DNA from: Liolophura sinensis
Lineage: Eukaryota; Mollusca; Polyplacophora; Chitonida; Chitonidae
Assembly: GCF_032854445.1 (NCBI RefSeq)
Contig: NC_088301.1
Location: 58,662,512 to 58,726,511 of the forward strand
Direction: 5' to 3'
DNA: 64,000 nucleotides
The notes beneath the pieces are model-generated. The model was given only the letters and a program-made list of their open reading frames with translations. It ran no database searches and was not told the DNA's origin. The translations under genes were made by a program, and so were the position numbers. Positions 33,041-47,338 of this stretch are shown in pieces. Position 1 is the stretch's first letter. Each line of letters starts with the position of its first letter.

Positions 33041-34029
33041 AATACGTGTATACATGTACGTAGACAACAAAAGTCAAGAAAATGACCTTCAGGCAGGCTG
33101 ACCTTGAGAAATTATTACTGGTACTGAATATATATGATCATTATCCCATCAGAACACAATTGCTTTGCATATGTGTATATGCCAATAAAAAGGCGTTATA
33201 CCCTATCCCTTCCACACGCATACATACATATGTAGATGACAACTAGAATTTTAAAATAGACAGCTGCATTGTATATAATATTTCACGCAATATGTATACA
33301 GGTGTGCTTCATATTTTGGGTTTTATCTGATTTTAACCTAAAGAATAGATCAAATCCTTCCAAAATGATTAATGAAACATATAAAATTCCAAAAAATACT
33401 GAGAAGATATGGTTGGCTTTGTCACAAGTTCCTTATTTTCCTGTAAAGCTCAGTAACCATAATGATACAGACTATATAGGATTACTACCTGCACATATTA
33501 GGCAGCTGAAAAGAACGAACAACTGGTAAGACTTCATTACAAGACGTCCAATTAGGTCGCCTGTCGTTATGAGACTCTTGATAACCATGATCATGTGCAC
33601 ACTCGCCCTGTTCAGTTGCCAGTTCTGAATATAACAGAGTACAATAATCAATGTTTCAATATCTGCAGACCTAGTGCATGTAGACAGGTTTGTGTTTAGC
33701 CAGCATGGTTATTGTACACCTGGATTTTTTGATTTATGGCAGGTGACATATTCATGTATAAAGCACATGAAAATCAGACCAGCAAACCTGCAAAGGGTAC
33801 ATGGGCAGGCAGCAAAAATATATCATGTAGACAAAAAGACAAGGGATTGAGAATGTAGTGATGTAATCTTCTTTTTCATAATCACATTATACAAATCACT
33901 TGCATAGAATAATCAGACGTGTCCAAATCAAGGTCTCGCTAATAATTTCAGCATCAAGTCCCACTCGTAGTATCCTACTCACAGATCATGAAGGGGTAAT
34001 AATTGCAGAACACAATTCAAAAGAAACCA
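33041..34029. other. Intronic stretch, no gene recognised
   Basis: AT-rich unique sequence; one 86-codon frame at 33269-33529 without domain. Confidence 0.5.
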
Positions 34030-34235
34030 AAGAACGTTTGGGTCCTGGAAAAAAAATTTAAGAAATATCGTTATCTAAATAGTAAATAAAGCTGGTAAAA
34101 TGTAACAAAGAAGCCATCAGTCATCAGTTTTCAAGGATGCGCAGGGAAGACTGTCAATATGATATCAAATTTTAATATATTTTTTATAATATTCAAATTT
34201 TACACCTGTAGTCTGTGAGTAAGCTGCTGCTTTCA
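34030..34235 (+). mobile_element. R1-related fragment
   Basis: Resembles 2705-2840 of R1 copy 1: both contain AATAAAGC[C/T]GGTAA, then GTCATCAGTTTTCAA[T/G]GATG, then a run ending in a GTAGTC[C/T]GTGA word. Diverged, with indels. Its relation to the rest of R1 rests on copy 1, which carries both segments. Confidence 0.5.
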
Positions 34236-36289
34236 GTTCAGAGGTTTCTTTGGTGCCTGACAAATGGTGGTGATTTCCTTAAGACTTTGTCTACATGATT
34301 CTCCTACCCATATACCTGACTGTCCCATACACAAACACTCTGGTTTACCTCATTATTTTAAAGCACCTGATTCATACACAAACACAACAGAGATGTGGAG
34401 AAGTAACCGCGAACAACATGTTTTAAGAGTTGTGCGTGTCACAAACTGATGGTACAATTAACGACAAACATTATGTCTGTTTTCAATACACAGAATAAAT
34501 TTGATATAATAAGAAGGTGTAACATGGAAGTGTGTAAGGGTTCCACTATCGGAGAGTAAAGATGGGAAACAAATGGCTTGTTTAACTCTCAGATCAGCGA
34601 TAGGTCTTACACAAGATGAAACAAGGAAACACGAGGGCGCTTGACTAAGTTCAGTACATATATTTGAACAAAATAGACAAATAATACATCTGATAATAAT
34701 TTACAAAGCATGAATTCCTCAATCTATGGATGACAGTCCTGATAAGTGGTTTATTTGCCAACTGCCAGTGAATGTGTAACTTCTCAGGGTGAATGGGTTG
34801 ACAGTATCGTCCGTGATACCGAGCTGTAGATTTCCTCGGAAATATACACAATCACCTTCCGGGTAAACTGGGATGAAATGTACCTAATGGACCCAAAGAG
34901 GACAATGAGCAATATAAGTTTCAAAATAACGTCTCCAAAAAATAACAGGATGTGGCGAAACAAAGCTCCCAAAGTGCTAGGGAGAAATGTAAAAAAGAAA
35001 AAAAAGAAAATTCTGTATAGTGTGATCGTAAACATTTTTACAAAACCAATACATATTCCCAGAATGTACCCTCTATTTACAATAAAACTAAACTCATAAA
35101 CACCTAAGCCTCGAGAAATTACAGTGCAAGCTATAACGTAAACAAATGGGAAAATGTAGGTCAGGACAAAGAAATAAAAAAATATAATTACAATGTTTAA
35201 AGACGGGGTTAGTAGCAAGTGTTACACTTTTTTCTTTACAGGTACTGCAAAAAACTTACACAACCCATATGCACGTACCAGAATATATGCAAAAGTAACT
35301 TCATGAATTCACTGTAACTAAATATAACTGACATTGTAAGTGTATTTATGAAGCCGATACGGCCATTACTTGTTTGTCAATTGCCTGGATACAGTTGAAG
35401 AAATCAGAAAGACTGCATACAGTTTAGTGTTATGAAGATGCAGCACTTTGGAGGAGTAGAATATAAGGCTTATAAAGCTGTATCCATTCAGCAGAGGATC
35501 TATCCGCTGGCTGCCGCGAGGAACATGCCTTTGGCAGCCATCCCATCAGAATCTCCGGCCCATGGTTTACACAGCAAGACAGGAAATCTATTTCTCTGGT
35601 TTACATTAGATTTGGACTGAAAATTAATAGTAAAGAGTGAGCACTCAAGAACGTGTTCTGCCAGTCCAATATCCCCTCCTCCCAGCAAGCTTGTCCTTAG
35701 CGAAGCCACACTAAAAGATTACCCTCTTTCTTGTCAGGAAGCATTTTGTTTCACAAAGATTAGCAGAATTCCAGATCTGTAATATGGCCCCAAAGAAACA
35801 CGTTTAGGTTGCTATCTTGATTAAGAAGATAGATATAGTCAATCGTCTCCAGTAAAAAAAAATCCATGATGTGTCGAAGTCAAGTTCATGCCATATCCAA
35901 CAGGGGAAGTACTTGTAGTTTAGGCAAAGACACATGTTATAGTTATCAGAAAATCTATGCAGATGAAGCTAGGTCAGCATGTCTTTTACATAGGTTTTAA
36001 TGCAAATTCATATTGTGGAAGTCGTACTACAGTGCTCTGTGGTGTTCTGGAGTCCAATGTTTTAAATCATATCACAATTTCATGAAATTAAGTTAAATGA
36101 TAAAAGATAACACACTCGCCAACCACAAATAGGCAACTCATGATATACAATTAAAACCAATTTTTTCGGAGGTTTCCTTCAAATCATAACAGATCAGATG
36201 ACCATATTCCAAACCAATTCCTGCATTGAATGTCCAGGTCTGAGCATTCTCTTAGAACATTCCTTGTGTCTTTCAAACTGTCGACTCCT
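34236..36289. other. Intronic stretch, no gene recognised
   Basis: AT-rich sequence. A 144-codon hydrophobic minus-strand frame at 34784-35218 has no ATG in its first ~60 codons and looks like AT-rich composition rather than a gene. Confidence 0.5.
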
Positions 36290-36430
36290 TCTCTAAATTT
36301 GCATGAATCCGTCTTAATTTTATAATTTGTATTAACTTTCTTACTTGAATCGGCCTCGTGATTATTGACCTGGAATGTCCATTGTGGTGAACGGCTGATA
36401 TACAAACGTCTGCTTTGACACCTAGATTGA
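36290..36430 (-). mobile_element. R1-related fragment
   Basis: ATCGGCCTCGTGATTATTGA near 36348 followed by a CTGGAATGTCC box corresponds to the same box in R1 copy 3 (near 15240). The continuation resembles 28745-28830. No array adjoins this copy. Confidence 0.45.
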
Positions 36431-37520
36431 AAAAACTTTATAAAGGTGCAATAACAAAAGAAATCACTGATAAGTCTACACTTAATATAAAGGCAGGCCA
36501 GTTGGTGCACCCAAAGATGCATTTTGACCTGTGTTCTCTTCTTTGGGGTTTGTTCAGGAACCCCTAGTACACTGATGGCATACAGTGTATTGTCCTACAG
36601 TGTATAGTTTTCACGCAGAGATTATATCCCTCATTTACTTCTCATTTGACTGACACACCGATACCTGATGAATACACTTTGCCAAAATAAAATAATCACA
36701 GTTATGATTCTATGCTTATAGCAATTTAAAGGTATGACTATCTTAGTGATACCGAAAATTCCCCAAGGTGTTTAGAGACAGCTCCATTTGTGTTTTTAAC
36801 AGTTTTTGATATATGATGCGACAAAGAACAGAATGTGACAACACCTAAGTGACAATGGGACAGCGCAGGACAGGTGGAAGTTGGTCTGGCTGGTTAATCA
36901 TTAGCCAAGCACAGGTGACAGTGGCCTCAAGTCAGCCTGTTGCCGTAGCGACACAATACTGCTATGATTAAGCAAATCACCATCAGACTACACTCAGAAG
37001 TGTTCTCTGATGGACTAATGGATGCAAGGTAGCTCTTTTCCACTGTAACAACTCCCAATGAATAAACTTGACTCTAGATAGAGTCATTTATTATTGATGT
37101 GAGCGTCTGAAGGATTGCTCTCCTCCACCTTAATAATTAACACAATGTCAAGTAGGCTGGAGTCAAGTATCAGGAATAGAGTGCTGTCTAAAGAAAAAAA
37201 ATGGAAAACACCTTGGCTCATTCAAGAAATCTGTCTCACTGATGCCCTTTTAATGACATCACTCAAAAGTAAATTACACAAAGTGTCATCACATATTAAA
37301 CCATTCATACATTCCATCAAATTTTTCATCTACTACCTGTAAATACATCAGTCTACTTATGATTTACTGCAATTTACACACCCATGCAGTTAGTTTTAGT
37401 GTAGCTTAATGTTTACTGGGTGAATAACAGTGAACTAAAGGAAGCGAAGGCTGAAATAAATAGCATGTCCTGTTGTGGTTATCTCTTCAAACATATATTC
37501 CCCTCCCAGACTCCCAGATA
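36431..37520. other. Intronic stretch, no gene recognised
   Basis: Unique AT-rich sequence leading into the large minisatellite. Confidence 0.5.
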
Positions 37521-40500
37521 TGGTGACAAAACACTGTGTACTACACACATGTATTGGGTGACAAACACTGTGTGTACTACATACATGTATACGGTGACAA
37601 ACACTGTGTACTACATACATGTATAGGGTGACAAAACACTGTGTGTACTGCGCACATGTATAGGGTGACAAAACACTGTGTACTACATACATGTATTGGG
37701 TGACAAACACTGTGTACTACATACATGTATAGGGTGACAAAACACTGTGTGTACTACATACATCTATTGGGTGACAAACACTGTGTACTATATACATGTA
37801 TAGGGTGACAAACACTGTGTACTACATACATGTATAGGGTGACAAAACACTGTGTGTACTACATACATGTATACGGTGACAAAACACTGTGTGTACTACA
37901 TACATGTATTGGGTGACAAACACTGTGTACTACATGCATGTATTGGGTGACAAACACTCTGTACTACATACATGTATTGGGTGACAAACACTGTGTACTA
38001 TATACATGTATACGGTGACAAACACTCTGTACTACATAGATGTATAGGGTGACAAACACTGTGTACTACATACATGTATTGGGTGACAAACACTGTGTAC
38101 TACATACATGTATTGGGTGACCAACACTGTGTACTATATACATGTATACGGTGACAAACACTGTGTATTATATACATGTATTGGGTGACAAACACTTTGT
38201 ACTACATACATGTATATGGTGACAACACACTGTGTGTACTACATACATGTATTGGGTGACAAAACACTGTGTACTACATACATGTATAGGGTGACAAACA
38301 CTCTGTACTACATACATGTATTGGGTGACAAACACTATGTAGTACATGTATTGGGTGACAAAACACTGTGTACTACATACATGTATTGGGTGAGAAACAC
38401 TGTGTACTACATACATATATTGGGTGACAAAACACTGTGTACTACATACATGTATAGGGTGACAAACACTGTGTACTACATACATGTATAGGGTGACAAA
38501 TACTGTGTACTACATACATGTATAGGGTGACAAACACTCTGTACTACATACATGTATACGTTGACAAACACTGTGTACTACATACATGTATTGGGTGACA
38601 AAACACTCTGTACTACATACATGTATAGGGTCACAAACACTGTGGACTACATACATGTATAGGGTGACAAATACTGTGTACTACATACATGCATAGGGTC
38701 ACAAACACTGTGTACTACATACATGTATTGGGTGACAAACACTGTGTACTACATACATGTATAGGGTGACAAACACTGTGTGTACTACATACATGTATAG
38801 AGTGACAAACACTCTGTACTACATAGATGTATAGGGTGACAAACACTGTGTACTACATACATGTATTGGGTGACAAACACTGTGTACTACATACATGTAT
38901 TGGGTGACCAACACTGTGTACTATATACATGTATACGGTGACAAACACTGTGTATTATATACATGTATTGGGTGACAAACACTTTGTACTACATACATGT
39001 ATATGGTGACAACACACTGTGTGTACTACATACATGTATTGGGTGACAAAACACTGTGTACTACATACATGTATAGGGTGACAAACACTCTGTACTACAT
39101 ACATGTATTGGGTGACAAACACTATGTAGTACATGTATTGGGTGACAAAACACTGTGTACTACATACATGTATTGGGTGAGAAACACTGTGTACTACATA
39201 CATGTATTGGGTGACAAAACACTGTGTACTACATACATGTATAGGGTGACAAACACTGTGTACTACATACATGTATAGGGTGACAAATACTGTGTACTAC
39301 ATACATGTATAGGGTGACAAACACTCTGTACTACATACATTTATACGTTGACAAACACTGTGTACTACATACATGTATTGGGTGACAAAACACTCTGTAC
39401 TACATACATGTATAGGGTGACAAACACTGTGGACTACATACATGTATAGGGTGACAAATACTGTGTACTACATACATGCATAGGGTCACAAACACTGTGT
39501 ACTACATACATGTATTGGGTGACAAACACTGTGTACTACATACATGTATAGGGTGACAAACACTGTGTGTACTACATACATGTATAGAGTGACAAACACT
39601 GTGTACTACATACATGTATTGGGTGACAAACACTGTGTATTACACACACGTATACAGTGACAAACACTGTGTGAACTACATACATGTATAGGGTGACAAA
39701 ACACTGTGTACTATATACATGTGTAGGGTGACCAACACTGTGTACTATATACATGTATACGGTGACAAACACTGTGTACTATATACATGTATTGGGTGAC
39801 AAATCACTGTGTACTACATACATGTATAGGGTGACAAACACTCTGTACTACATACATGTATTGGGTGACAATTACTGTGTACTACATACATGTATAGAGT
39901 GACAAACACTGTGTGTACTACATACATGTATAGAGTGACAAAACACTGTGTACTACATACATGTATTGGGTGACAAACACTGTGTATTACACACACGTAT
40001 ACAGTGACAAACACTGTGTGAACTACATACATGTATAGGGTGACAAAACACTGTGTACTATATACATGTGTAGGGTGACCAACACTGTGTACTATATACA
40101 TGTATACGGTGACAAACACTGTGTACTATATACATGTATTGGGTGACAAATCACTGTGTACTACATACATGTATAGGGTGACAAACACTCTGTACTACAT
40201 ACATGTATAGGGTGACAAATACTGTGTACTACATACATGTATAGAGTGACAAACACTGTGTACTACATACATGTATACAGTGACAAACACTGTGTACTCC
40301 ATACATGTATAGGGTGACAAAACACTGTGTGTACTGCGCACATGTATAGGGTGACAAAACACTGTGTACTACATACATGTATTGGGTGACAAACACTGTG
40401 TACTACATACATGTATTGAGTGACAAATACTCTGTACTACATACATGTATTGGGTGACAAAACACTATGTACTACATACATGTATAGGGTGACAAAACAC

Positions 40501-43500
40501 TGTGTGTACTACATACATCTATTGGGTGACAAACACTGTGTACTATATACATGTATAGGGTGACAAACACTGTGTACTACATACATGTATAGGGTGACAA
40601 AACACTGTGTGTACTACATACATGTATACGATGACAAAACACTGTGTGTACTACATACATGTATTGGGTGACAAACACTGTGTACTACATACATGTATTG
40701 GGTGACAAACACTCTGTACTACATACATGTATTGGGTGACAAACACTGTGTACTACATACATGTATAGGGTGACCAACACTGTGTACTATATACATGTAT
40801 ACGGTGACAAACACTTTGTATTATATACATGTATTGGGTGACAAACACTTTGTACTACATACATGTATATGGTGACAACACACTGTGTGTACTACATACA
40901 TGTATTGGGGGACAAACACTGTGTACTACATACATGTATACGGTGACAAACACTGTGTGTACTACATACATGAATTGGGTGACAAAACACTGTGTACTAC
41001 ATACATGTATTGGGTGACAAACACTATGTAGTACATGTACTGGGTGACAAAACACTGTGTACTACATACATGTATTGGGTGACAAACACTGTGTACTACA
41101 TACATGTATTGGGTGACAAAACACTGTGTACTACATACATGTATAGGGTCACAAACACTGTGTACTACATACATGTATACGTTGACAAACACTGTGTACT
41201 ACATACATGTACTGGGTGACAAAACACTGTGTACTACATACATGTATAGGGTGACAAACACTGTGGACTACATACATGTATAGAGTGACAAATACTGTGT
41301 ACTACATACATGTATAGGGTCACAAACACTGTGTACTACATACATGTATACGTTGACAAACACTGTGTACTACATACATGTATAGGGTGACAAACACTGT
41401 GTACTACATACATGTATAGAGTGACAAACACTCTGTACTACATACATGTACTGGGTGACAAACACTGTGTATTACACACACGTATACAGTGACAAACACT
41501 GTGTGAACTACATACATGTATAGGGTGACAAAACACTGTGTGTACTACATACATGTATAGGGTGACAAACACTGTGTACTATATACATGTGTAGGGTGAC
41601 CAACACTGTGTACTATATACATGTATTGGGTGACAAACACTGTGTACTATATACATGTATTGGGTGACAAACACTGTGTACTATATACATGTATAGGGTG
41701 ACAAAACACTGTGTACTATATACATGTATAGAGTGACAAACACTGTGTACTACATACATGTATACGTTGACAAACACTGTGTACTACATACATGTATAGG
41801 GTCACAAACACTGTGTACTACATACATATATATGTTGACAAACACTGTGTACTACATACATGTATTGGGTGACAAAACACTGTGTACTACATACATGTAT
41901 AGGGTGACAAACACTGTGTACTACATACAAGTATAGAGTGACAAACTCTGTGTACTACATACATGTATACAGTGACAAACACTGTGTACTACACACATGT
42001 ATACAGTGACAAACACTGTGTGAACTACATACATGTATAGGGTGACAAACACTGTGTACTACATAAATGTATTGGGTGACAAACACTGTGTACTACATAC
42101 ATGTATAGGGTGACAAACACTGTGTACTACATACATGTATTGGGTGACAAACACTGTGTACTACACACATGTATAGGGTGACAAACACTGTGTGAACTAC
42201 ATACATGTATAGGGTGACAAAACACTCTGTACTACATGAATGTATAGGGTCACAAACACTGTGTAATACATACATGTGTAGGGTGACCAACACTGTGTAC
42301 TATATACATGTATACGGTGACAAACACTGTGTACTACATACATGTATTGGGTGACAAATCACTGTGTACTACATACATGTATAGAGTGACAAAACACTGT
42401 GTACTACATACATGTATACGGTGACAAACACTGTGTACTACATACATGTATAGGGTCACAAACACTGTGTACTACATACATGTATAGGGTGACAAATACT
42501 GTGTACTACATACATGTATAGAGTGACAAACACTGTGTACTACATACATGTATAGGGTGACAAACACTGTGTACTACATACATGTATAGGGTGACAAACA
42601 CTCTGTACTACATACATGTATTGGGTGACAAACACTATGTAGTACATGTATTGGGTGACAAAACACTGTGTACTACATACATGTATTGGGTGAGAAACAC
42701 TGTGTACTACATACATGTATTGGGTGACAAAACACTGTGTACTACATACATGTATAGGGTGACAAACACTGTGTACTACATACATGTATAGGGTGACAAA
42801 TACTGTGTACTACATACATGTATAGGGTGACAAACACTCTGTACTACATACATGTATACGTTGACAAACACTGTGTACTACATACATGTATTGGGTGACA
42901 AAACACTCTGTACTACATACATGTATAGGGTGACAAACACTGTGGACTACATACATGTATAGGGTGACAAATACTGTGTACTACATACATGCATAGGGTC
43001 ACAAACACTGTGTACTACATACATGTATTGGGTGACAAACACTGTGTACTACATACATGTATAGGGTGACAAACACTGTGTGTACTACATACATGTATAG
43101 AGTGACAAACACTGTGTACTACATACATGTATTGGGTGACAAACACTGTGTATTACACACACGTATACAGTGACAAACACTGTGTGAACTACATACATGT
43201 ATAGGGTGACAAAACACTGTGTACTATATACATGTGTAGGGTGACCAACACTGTGTACTATATACATGTATACGGTGACAAACACTGTGTACTATATACA
43301 TGTATTGGGTGACAAATCACTGTGTACTACATACATGTATAGGGTGACAAACACTCTGTACTACATACATGTATAGGGTGACAAATACTGTGTACTACAT
43401 ACATGTATAGAGTGACAAACACTGTGTACTACATACATGCATACAGTGACAAACACTGTGTACTCCATACATGTATAGGGTGACAAAACACTGTGTGTAC

Positions 43501-46500
43501 TGCGCACATGTATAGGGTGACAAAACACTGTGTACTACATACATGTATTGGGTGACAAACACTGTGTACTACATACATGTATTGAGTGACAAATACTCTG
43601 TACTACATACATGTATTGGGTGACAAAACACTATGTACTACATACATGTATAGGGTGACAAAACACTGTGTGTACTACATACATCTATTGGGTGACAAAC
43701 ACTGTGTACTATATACATGTATAGGGTGACAAACACTGTGTACTACATACATGTATAGGGTGACAAAACACTGTGTGTACTACATACATGTATACGATGA
43801 CAAAACACTGTGTGTACTACATACATGTATTGGGTGACAAACACTGTGTACTACATACATGTATTGGGTGACAAACACTGTGTACTACATACATGTATTG
43901 GGTGACAAACACTGTGTACTACATACATGTATAGGGTGACCAACACTGTGTACTATATACATGTATACGGTGATAAACACTTTGTATTATATACATGTAT
44001 TGGGTGACAAACACTTTGTACTACATACATGTATATGGTGACAACACACTGTGTGTACTACATACATGTATTGGGGGACAAACACTGTGTACTACATACA
44101 TGTATACGGTGACAAACACTGTGTGTACTACATACATGAATTGGGTGACAAAACACTGTGTACTACATACATGTATTGGGTGACAAACACTATGTAGTAC
44201 ATGTACTGGGTGACAAAACACTGTGTACTACATACATGTATTGGGTGACAAACACTGTGTACTACATACATGTATTGGGTGACAAAACACTGTGTACTAC
44301 ATACATGTATAGGGTCACAAACACTGTGTACTACATACATGTATACGTTGACAAACACTGTGTACTACATACATGTACTGGGTGACAAAACACTGTGTAC
44401 TACATACATGTATAGGGTGACAAACACTGTGGACTACATACATGTATAGAGTGACAAATACTGTGTACTACATACATGTATAGGGTCACAAACACTGTGT
44501 ACTACATACATGTATACGTTGACAAACACTGTGTACTACATACATGTATAGGGTGACAAACACTGTGTACTACATACATGTATAGAGTGACAAACACTGT
44601 GTACTACATACATGTACTGGGTGACAAACACTGTGTATTACACACACGTATACAGTGACAAACACTGTGTGAACTACATACATGTATAGGGTGACAAAAC
44701 ACTGTGTGTACTACATACATGTATAGGGTGACAAACACTGTGTACTATATACATGTGTAGGGTGACCAACACTGTGTACTATATACATGTATTGGGTGAC
44801 AAACACTGTGTACTATATACATGTATTGGGTGACAAACACTGTGTACTATATACATGTATAGGGTGACAAAACACTGTGTACTATATACATGTATAGAGT
44901 GACAAACACTGTGTACTACATACATGTATACGTTGACAAACACTGTGTACTACATACATGTATAGGGTCACAAACACTGTGTACTACATACATATATATG
45001 TTGACAAACACTGTGTACTACATACATGTATTGGGTGACAAAACACTGTGTACTACATACATGTATAGGGTGACAAACACTGTGTACTACATACAAGTAT
45101 AGAGTGACAAACTCTGTGTACTACATACATGTATACAGTGACAAACACTGTGTACTACACACATGTATACAGTGACAAACACTGTGTGAACTACATACAT
45201 GTATAGGGTGACAAACACTGTGTACTACATAAATGTATTGGGTGACAAACACTGTGTACTACATACATGTATAGGGTGACAAACACTGTGTACTACATAC
45301 ATGTATTGGGTGACAAACACTGTGTACTACACACATGTATAGGGTGACAAACACTGTGTGAACTACATACATGTATAGGGTGACAAACACTCTGTACTAC
45401 ATGAATGTATAGGGTCACAAACACTGTGTAATACATACATGTGTAGGGTGACCAACACTGTGTACTATATACATGTATACGGTGACAAACACTGTGTACT
45501 ACATACATGTATTGGGTGACAAATCACTGTGTACTACATACATGTATAGAGTGACAAACACTGTGTACTACATACATGTATACGGTGACAAACACTGTGT
45601 ACTACATACATGTATAGGGTCACAAACACTGTGTACTACATACATGTATAGGGTGACAAATACTGTGTACTACATACATGTATAGAGTGACAAACACTGT
45701 GTACTACATACATGTATAGGGTGACAAACACTGTGTACTACATACATGTATAGGGTGACAAACACTGTGTACTACATACATGTATAGGGTGACAAACACT
45801 GTGTACTACATACATGTATTGGGTGACAAACACTGTGTACTACACACATGTATACAGTGACAAACACTGTGTGAACTACATACATGTATAGGGTGACAAA
45901 CACTCTATATTACATACATGTATAGGGTGACAAACACTGTGTAATACATACATGTGTATTTATTTATTTGATTTATTTATTTTATTAGTGTTTTACGCTG
46001 TACTCAAGAATATTTCACTCATACGACGGCGGCCAGCATTATGGTGGGTGGAAACCAGGCAGAGCCCAGGGGAAACCCACGACCATCCGCAGGTTGCTGT
46101 CAGACCTTCCCACTTACTGCCGGAGAGGAAGCCAGCATGAGCTGGACTTGAACTCACAGCGACCGCATTGGTGAGAGGCTACTGGGTCATTACGCTGCGC
46201 TAGCGCGCTAACCGACTCAGCCACGGAGGCCCTCGTCATACATGTGTAGGGTGACCAACACTGTGTACTATATACATGTATACGGTGACAAACACTGTGT
46301 ACTATATACATGTATTGGGTGACAAACACTCTGTACTACATACATGTACAGGGTGACAAACACTGTGTACTACATACATGTATTGGGTGACAAACACTGT
46401 GTACTACATACATGTATAGGGTGACAAACACTCTGTACTACATACATGTATAGAGTGACAAACACTGTGTACTACACACATGTATACAGTGACAAACACT

Positions 46501-47338
46501 GTGTACTACACACATGTATACAGTGACAAACACTGTGTGAACTACATACATGTATAGGGTGACAAACACTCTGTACTACATACATGTATAGAGTGACAAA
46601 CACTGTGTACTACATACATGTATAGAGTGACAAACACTGTGTACTACATACATGTATTGGGTGACAAACACTGTGTACTACATACATGTATAGGGTGACA
46701 AACACTGTGGACTATATACATGTATAGGGTGACAAATACTGTGTACTACATACATGTATAGGGTGACAAACACTGTGTACTACATACATGTATAGGGTGA
46801 CAAACACTGTGTACTACATACATGTATACAGTGACAAACACTCTGTACTACACACATGTATACGGTGACAAACACTCTGTACTACACACATGTATACGGT
46901 GACAAACACTCTGTACTACATACATGTATAGGGTGACAAACACTGTGTACTACATACATGTATAGGGTGACAAACACTGTGTACTACATACATGTATTGG
47001 GTGACAAACACTCTGTACTACATACATGTATAGGGTGACACACACTCCGTACTACATACATGTATAGGGTGACAAACACTGTGTACTACATACATGTATA
47101 GGGTGACAAACACTCTGTACTACATACATGTATAGGGTGACAAACACTATGTACTACATACATGTATAGGGTGACAAACACTGTGTACTACATACATGTA
47201 TAGGGTGACAAACACTGTGTACTACATACATGTATAGGGTGACAAACACTGTGTACTACATACATGTATAGGGTGACAAACACTGTGTACTACACACATG
47301 TATAGGGTGACAAACACTCCGTACTATGTATGTATATG
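37521..47338. repeat. Giant 34 bp minisatellite (about 9.8 kb) with higher-order structure
   Basis: About 280 units of 34-36 bp: CACTGTGTACTACATACATG followed by TATAGGGTGACAAA, with ATTGGGTGACAAA, ATACGGTGACAAA and ATAGAGTGACAAA variants. Higher-order duplications are visible from rare unit variants. About 38028-38814 is repeated at about 38815-39601 (offset 787 bp). About 39940-42560 is repeated at about 43106-45726 (offset 3166 bp) with very few differences, as part of a ~3.2-3.5 kb block duplication. The array is broken once by a SINE at 45959-46236. Open frames occur on both strands as repeat artefacts. Confidence 0.97.
45947..46248 (-). mobile_element. Full-length tRNA-derived SINE with 12 bp target-site duplication
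   Basis: Body 45959-46236 on the minus strand, flanked by identical CATACATGTGTA at 45947-45958 and 46237-46248. The head (right end) has a tRNA-like A box TGGCTGAGTCGG (complement of 46212-46223) and B box GAGTTCAAGTCC (complement of 46144-46155). The middle contains the GGTTTCC/CACCATAATGCTGGCC segment shared with copies at 8096, 9760 and 28550. The tail is a TTTATTTA-type run on the + strand, i.e. (AATA)n on the element strand. It inserted into a GTGTAGGG-type unit of the 34 bp minisatellite. The head is a SINE promoter relic, not a functional tRNA gene. Confidence 0.93.

Noticed and set aside
32533-33063. 176-codon + strand frame
   Set aside because: It lies wholly inside the ~88 bp tandem repeat; the frame is open only because the unit lacks stops.
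34784-35218. 144-codon hydrophobic minus-strand frame resembling a membrane protein
   Set aside because: It lacks an ATG in its first ~60 codons and its hydrophobicity follows from T-rich codons in AT-rich DNA.
46144-46236. tRNA gene on the minus strand
   Set aside because: A and B boxes are present but form the head of a SINE with a TSD and AATA tail; the tRNA fold is not preserved in a way I can support.
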